Source: Azolla caroliniana
Lineage: Eukaryota; Polypodiophyta
NCBI GenBank assembly: GCA_043228905.1
Contig: JBHGNT010000017.1
Location: forward strand, 17,794,001-17,858,000
Direction of reading: 5' to 3'
Length of the DNA stretch: 64,000 bases
Position 1 is the first letter of the stretch. Each line of letters starts with the position of its first letter. This document shows, piece by piece, positions 62,381-64,000 of this stretch. The translations under genes were made by a program, and so were the position numbers. Below the pieces are notes generated by a model, which was not told the origin of the DNA, did no database searches, and saw nothing but the letters and a program-made list of their open reading frames with translations.

Positions 62381-63323
62381 TTGTGGATTTTTGCTTCCTC
62401 CTAAGTTTATCTAAGAGAGCTTGATCCTCTTCGGTGAACACCACCTTAGTTCCTTCCTCTTCTTTTACTACCATTAGGTTTGCTTGGTGACCTCCTCTCC
62501 CACCTCTTCGCCCCCCTCGACCATGACCTCTAGTTTGTCCATGTCCTCCATATTCTCTCTCCTTAGATGGTTTAGGGCAAGCATTCTTTAAATGACCAGC
62601 TTCACCACAATTGTAGCATTTTCGATTTTCACTTCCGCTTGAATTTGACACCATTAGTGCTGATTGTACCCCTGGAAGTCCAGTAGTGTCAAAGAGCAGC
62701 TTCATTCTACTCTCCTCTTGTATCATAGTCGCAATTGCCTCATCAAGCGTGGGAATTTCAACCTTGGCAAGAAGAACTGCCCTTCTTTGATCAAACAACG
62801 GGTTGAGATGTTTCAAAAATTGCATGGTTCTTTGAACAGAAATTTCCATGCTCTTACATTGAGGATCATTGCACATTATCACATGCGAGAAATGATCATA
62901 TTCTGCCCATAAACGCTCAAGTGCTATGGCATATTCGGGAATCATCCTATCTCCCTGCTCGACGGCGTCTATCTCCTGCTCGATTTGAAATACTCCCATG
63001 TTATTTCCCCTCCTAGCATACATCTTTTGCAAACTTAAAATTCCATCAACAGTTGTGGCGATTGATGGAACCATGGATTTGAGAAGCCACATGTACAAAA
63101 CCATGTGGGTAGCTCTCCATGCTTTCCATTCATTGCTCATTTTGACAAGAGGTTCTTTCTCTTTTCCCGTTAGGTAGCCGTCAAGGCTTCTCCCTGCCAA
63201 GGCACCTATAATCCAACGTGACCAGCTCAAGTATGTGGCTGGTCCATCGAGTTTGAACTCAATTGGGAGGAGTTCAAGTCGAGGTGGTGGTTGTGTTCTT
63301 GTCACACCTCCAGATGCTACCAT
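62307..63323 (-). CDS. C4 gag
   Basis: 338 open codons on the minus strand. The UBN2-type gag domain has YLSWSRWIIGALAGRSLDGY near residue 33 and LWAEYDHFSHVIMC near 168. A zinc knuckle CYNCGEAGHLKNAC (about 236-249) is followed by a Gly/Arg-rich RGHGRGGRRGGRGG stretch and a Lys/Glu tail. It is the best-kept gene of C4. Its last codons run past the point where the protease has been deleted. Confidence 0.8.
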   Translation of the reverse strand: MVASGGVTRTQPPPRLELLPIEFKLDGPATYLSWSRWIIGALAGRSLDGYLTGKEKEPLVKMSNEWKAWRATHMVLYMWLLKSMVPSIATTVDGILSLQKMYARRGNNMGVFQIEQEIDAVEQGDRMIPEYAIALERLWAEYDHFSHVIMCNDPQCKSMEISVQRTMQFLKHLNPLFDQRRAVLLAKVEIPTLDEAIATMIQEESRMKLLFDTTGLPGVQSALMVSNSSGSENRKCYNCGEAGHLKNACPKPSKEREYGGHGQTRGHGRGGRRGGRGGHQANLMVVKEEEGTKVVFTEEDQALLDKLRRKQKSTNDTSFMSTCTIATYAYSATSISIV

Positions 63324-63586
63324 CTCAACCTACTTCATGTATTTCACCAATGTTTCACCTCATCGTCATTTAATTTTGAGAACACCTCATCCATCTTCTC
63401 AACTTAGCCTATCTCTGCTCTCCTCTTCTGACTCGTTTTCTCAAGTCACCTCTCAATCACATAGTAATGCCATCCCTAAAGGAAAAAATCCCCCTTTCCT
63501 CTCTTGGATTCTAGGATAGTGTTGTTCCAATTATTGTCATACCAACATAAGGGTGGATCTAGGGTTTTGTAGAGGGGCGGATCTAT

Positions 63587-63598
63587 GCTCTGATACCA
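63587..63598 (-). other. C4 primer-binding site (tRNA-iMet)
   Basis: Minus-strand TGGTATCAGAGC, three bases from the 5' LTR. Confidence 0.85.
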
Positions 63599-63601
63599 AA
63601 T

Positions 63602-63748
63602 TGAAAAATGAGAAGGCACATTTGTTCAATAATATAAATTGGTATGTCACAAATCGCTCATATTTACATGAGGAGAAAGCTCCTCTTTATAAAGGCCAAG
63701 ATCTGGCCATTGGGCTAACTAGCCACTATAACTTTTAATCATTCAACA
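63602..63748 (-). repeat. C4 5' LTR
   Basis: 147 bp. Shares the CGCTCATATTTACATGAGGA, TATAAAGGCCAA and TAACTTTTAATCATTCAACA blocks with the 3' LTR. Confidence 0.8.
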
Positions 63749-64000
63749 ACCATTTGTATGTTTGTATTTACCTAGTGATGAAATATCCATGAGCATACGT
63801 GTGATTTTTCTTCAAAGGTTAAAACATGGAGTTGTCTAAATATGACAAGCTTCGTTCAACAATTTAAGCCTCATCCTCATCACAAGGGCACTCCCTCAAG
63901 CAATTATGTTATACAATAAAAGAGGTTAGAGAGGAGTTTGCATTTTTAAGCTTTCTAACAATCTGCCATACAAAGAGATTTGTATGGAACATTGTTCCCG
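63749..64000. other. Right-edge DNA, nothing recognised
   Basis: No coding or repeat signal. It is not recognisably G2b gag or C2 RT, which might have been expected to resume here. Confidence 0.4.

Larger units (their letters stand above)
58973..63748 (-). mobile_element. C4, Ty1/copia retrotransposon
   Basis: LTRs 58973-59157 (3') and 63602-63748 (5') begin TGAAAAATGAG and end ATTCAACA on the plus strand. They share long blocks but differ by indels. PBS, gag, integrase, RT and RNase H follow copia order on the minus strand, with a PPT (CTTGAGGGGCAG) beside the 3' LTR. No convincing target duplication (AACAA left, ACCAT right). Several disabling changes. Confidence 0.85.

Overview
The window looks like a transposon-rich stretch of a land-plant nuclear genome, probably a vascular plant. 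The evidence is one intron-containing receptor kinase gene of plant type, plant-style LINEs, Ty1/copia and Ty3/gypsy LTR retrotransposons with tRNA-iMet priming sites, and a short TTTAGGG telomere-like run. I cannot fix the clade from sequence alone. No bacterial, organellar, rRNA or CRISPR content was seen.

Left end (1-5735): two decayed LINEs on the minus strand. LINE-A runs off the left edge. LINE-B has ORF1 and an endonuclease but no visible reverse transcriptase.

Nest 1 (6006-27269): an old Ty3 element, G1 (plus strand, 140-bp LTRs), is broken by three later LTR elements. G2a is a 7.0-kb Ty3 element on the minus strand, inside the G1 gag. N1 is a 4.8-kb element with no pol genes, inside the G1 reverse transcriptase. 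C1 is a 5.35-kb Ty1/copia element with an intact polyprotein and nearly identical LTRs, inside the G1 integrase. The G1 reading frame resumes after each insertion.

Most interesting system: N1 carries two tandem gag-like modules, each followed by an acidic tail with repeats of the motif PETWAVASENQ. It shares LTR termini (TGTCG...CGACA), U5 sequence, primer-binding site, polypurine tract and a 4-bp xCGT target site with the autonomous G2 family (G2a, G2b). The simplest reading is a non-autonomous, gag-amplified parasite of a plant Ty3 lineage. That lineage has an unusual DHG protease motif and an FLDD reverse transcriptase box.

Middle (27270-39555): a 5'-truncated L1-type LINE-C, a further LINE relic, a probable old LTR with priming site, a SINE-like sequence and AT-rich DNA.

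Host gene (39556-44995): a three-exon leucine-rich-repeat receptor kinase with 26 LRRs, an island before the last four repeats, one transmembrane segment and a non-RD (HCD) kinase. It is the only convincing host gene.

Nest 2 (45823-63748): copia element C2 is interrupted by the Ty3 element G2b (minus strand). G2b is in turn interrupted by copia element C3, which has two good LTRs but no reverse transcriptase. A further copia element, C4 (minus strand), follows after a CA-rich stretch.
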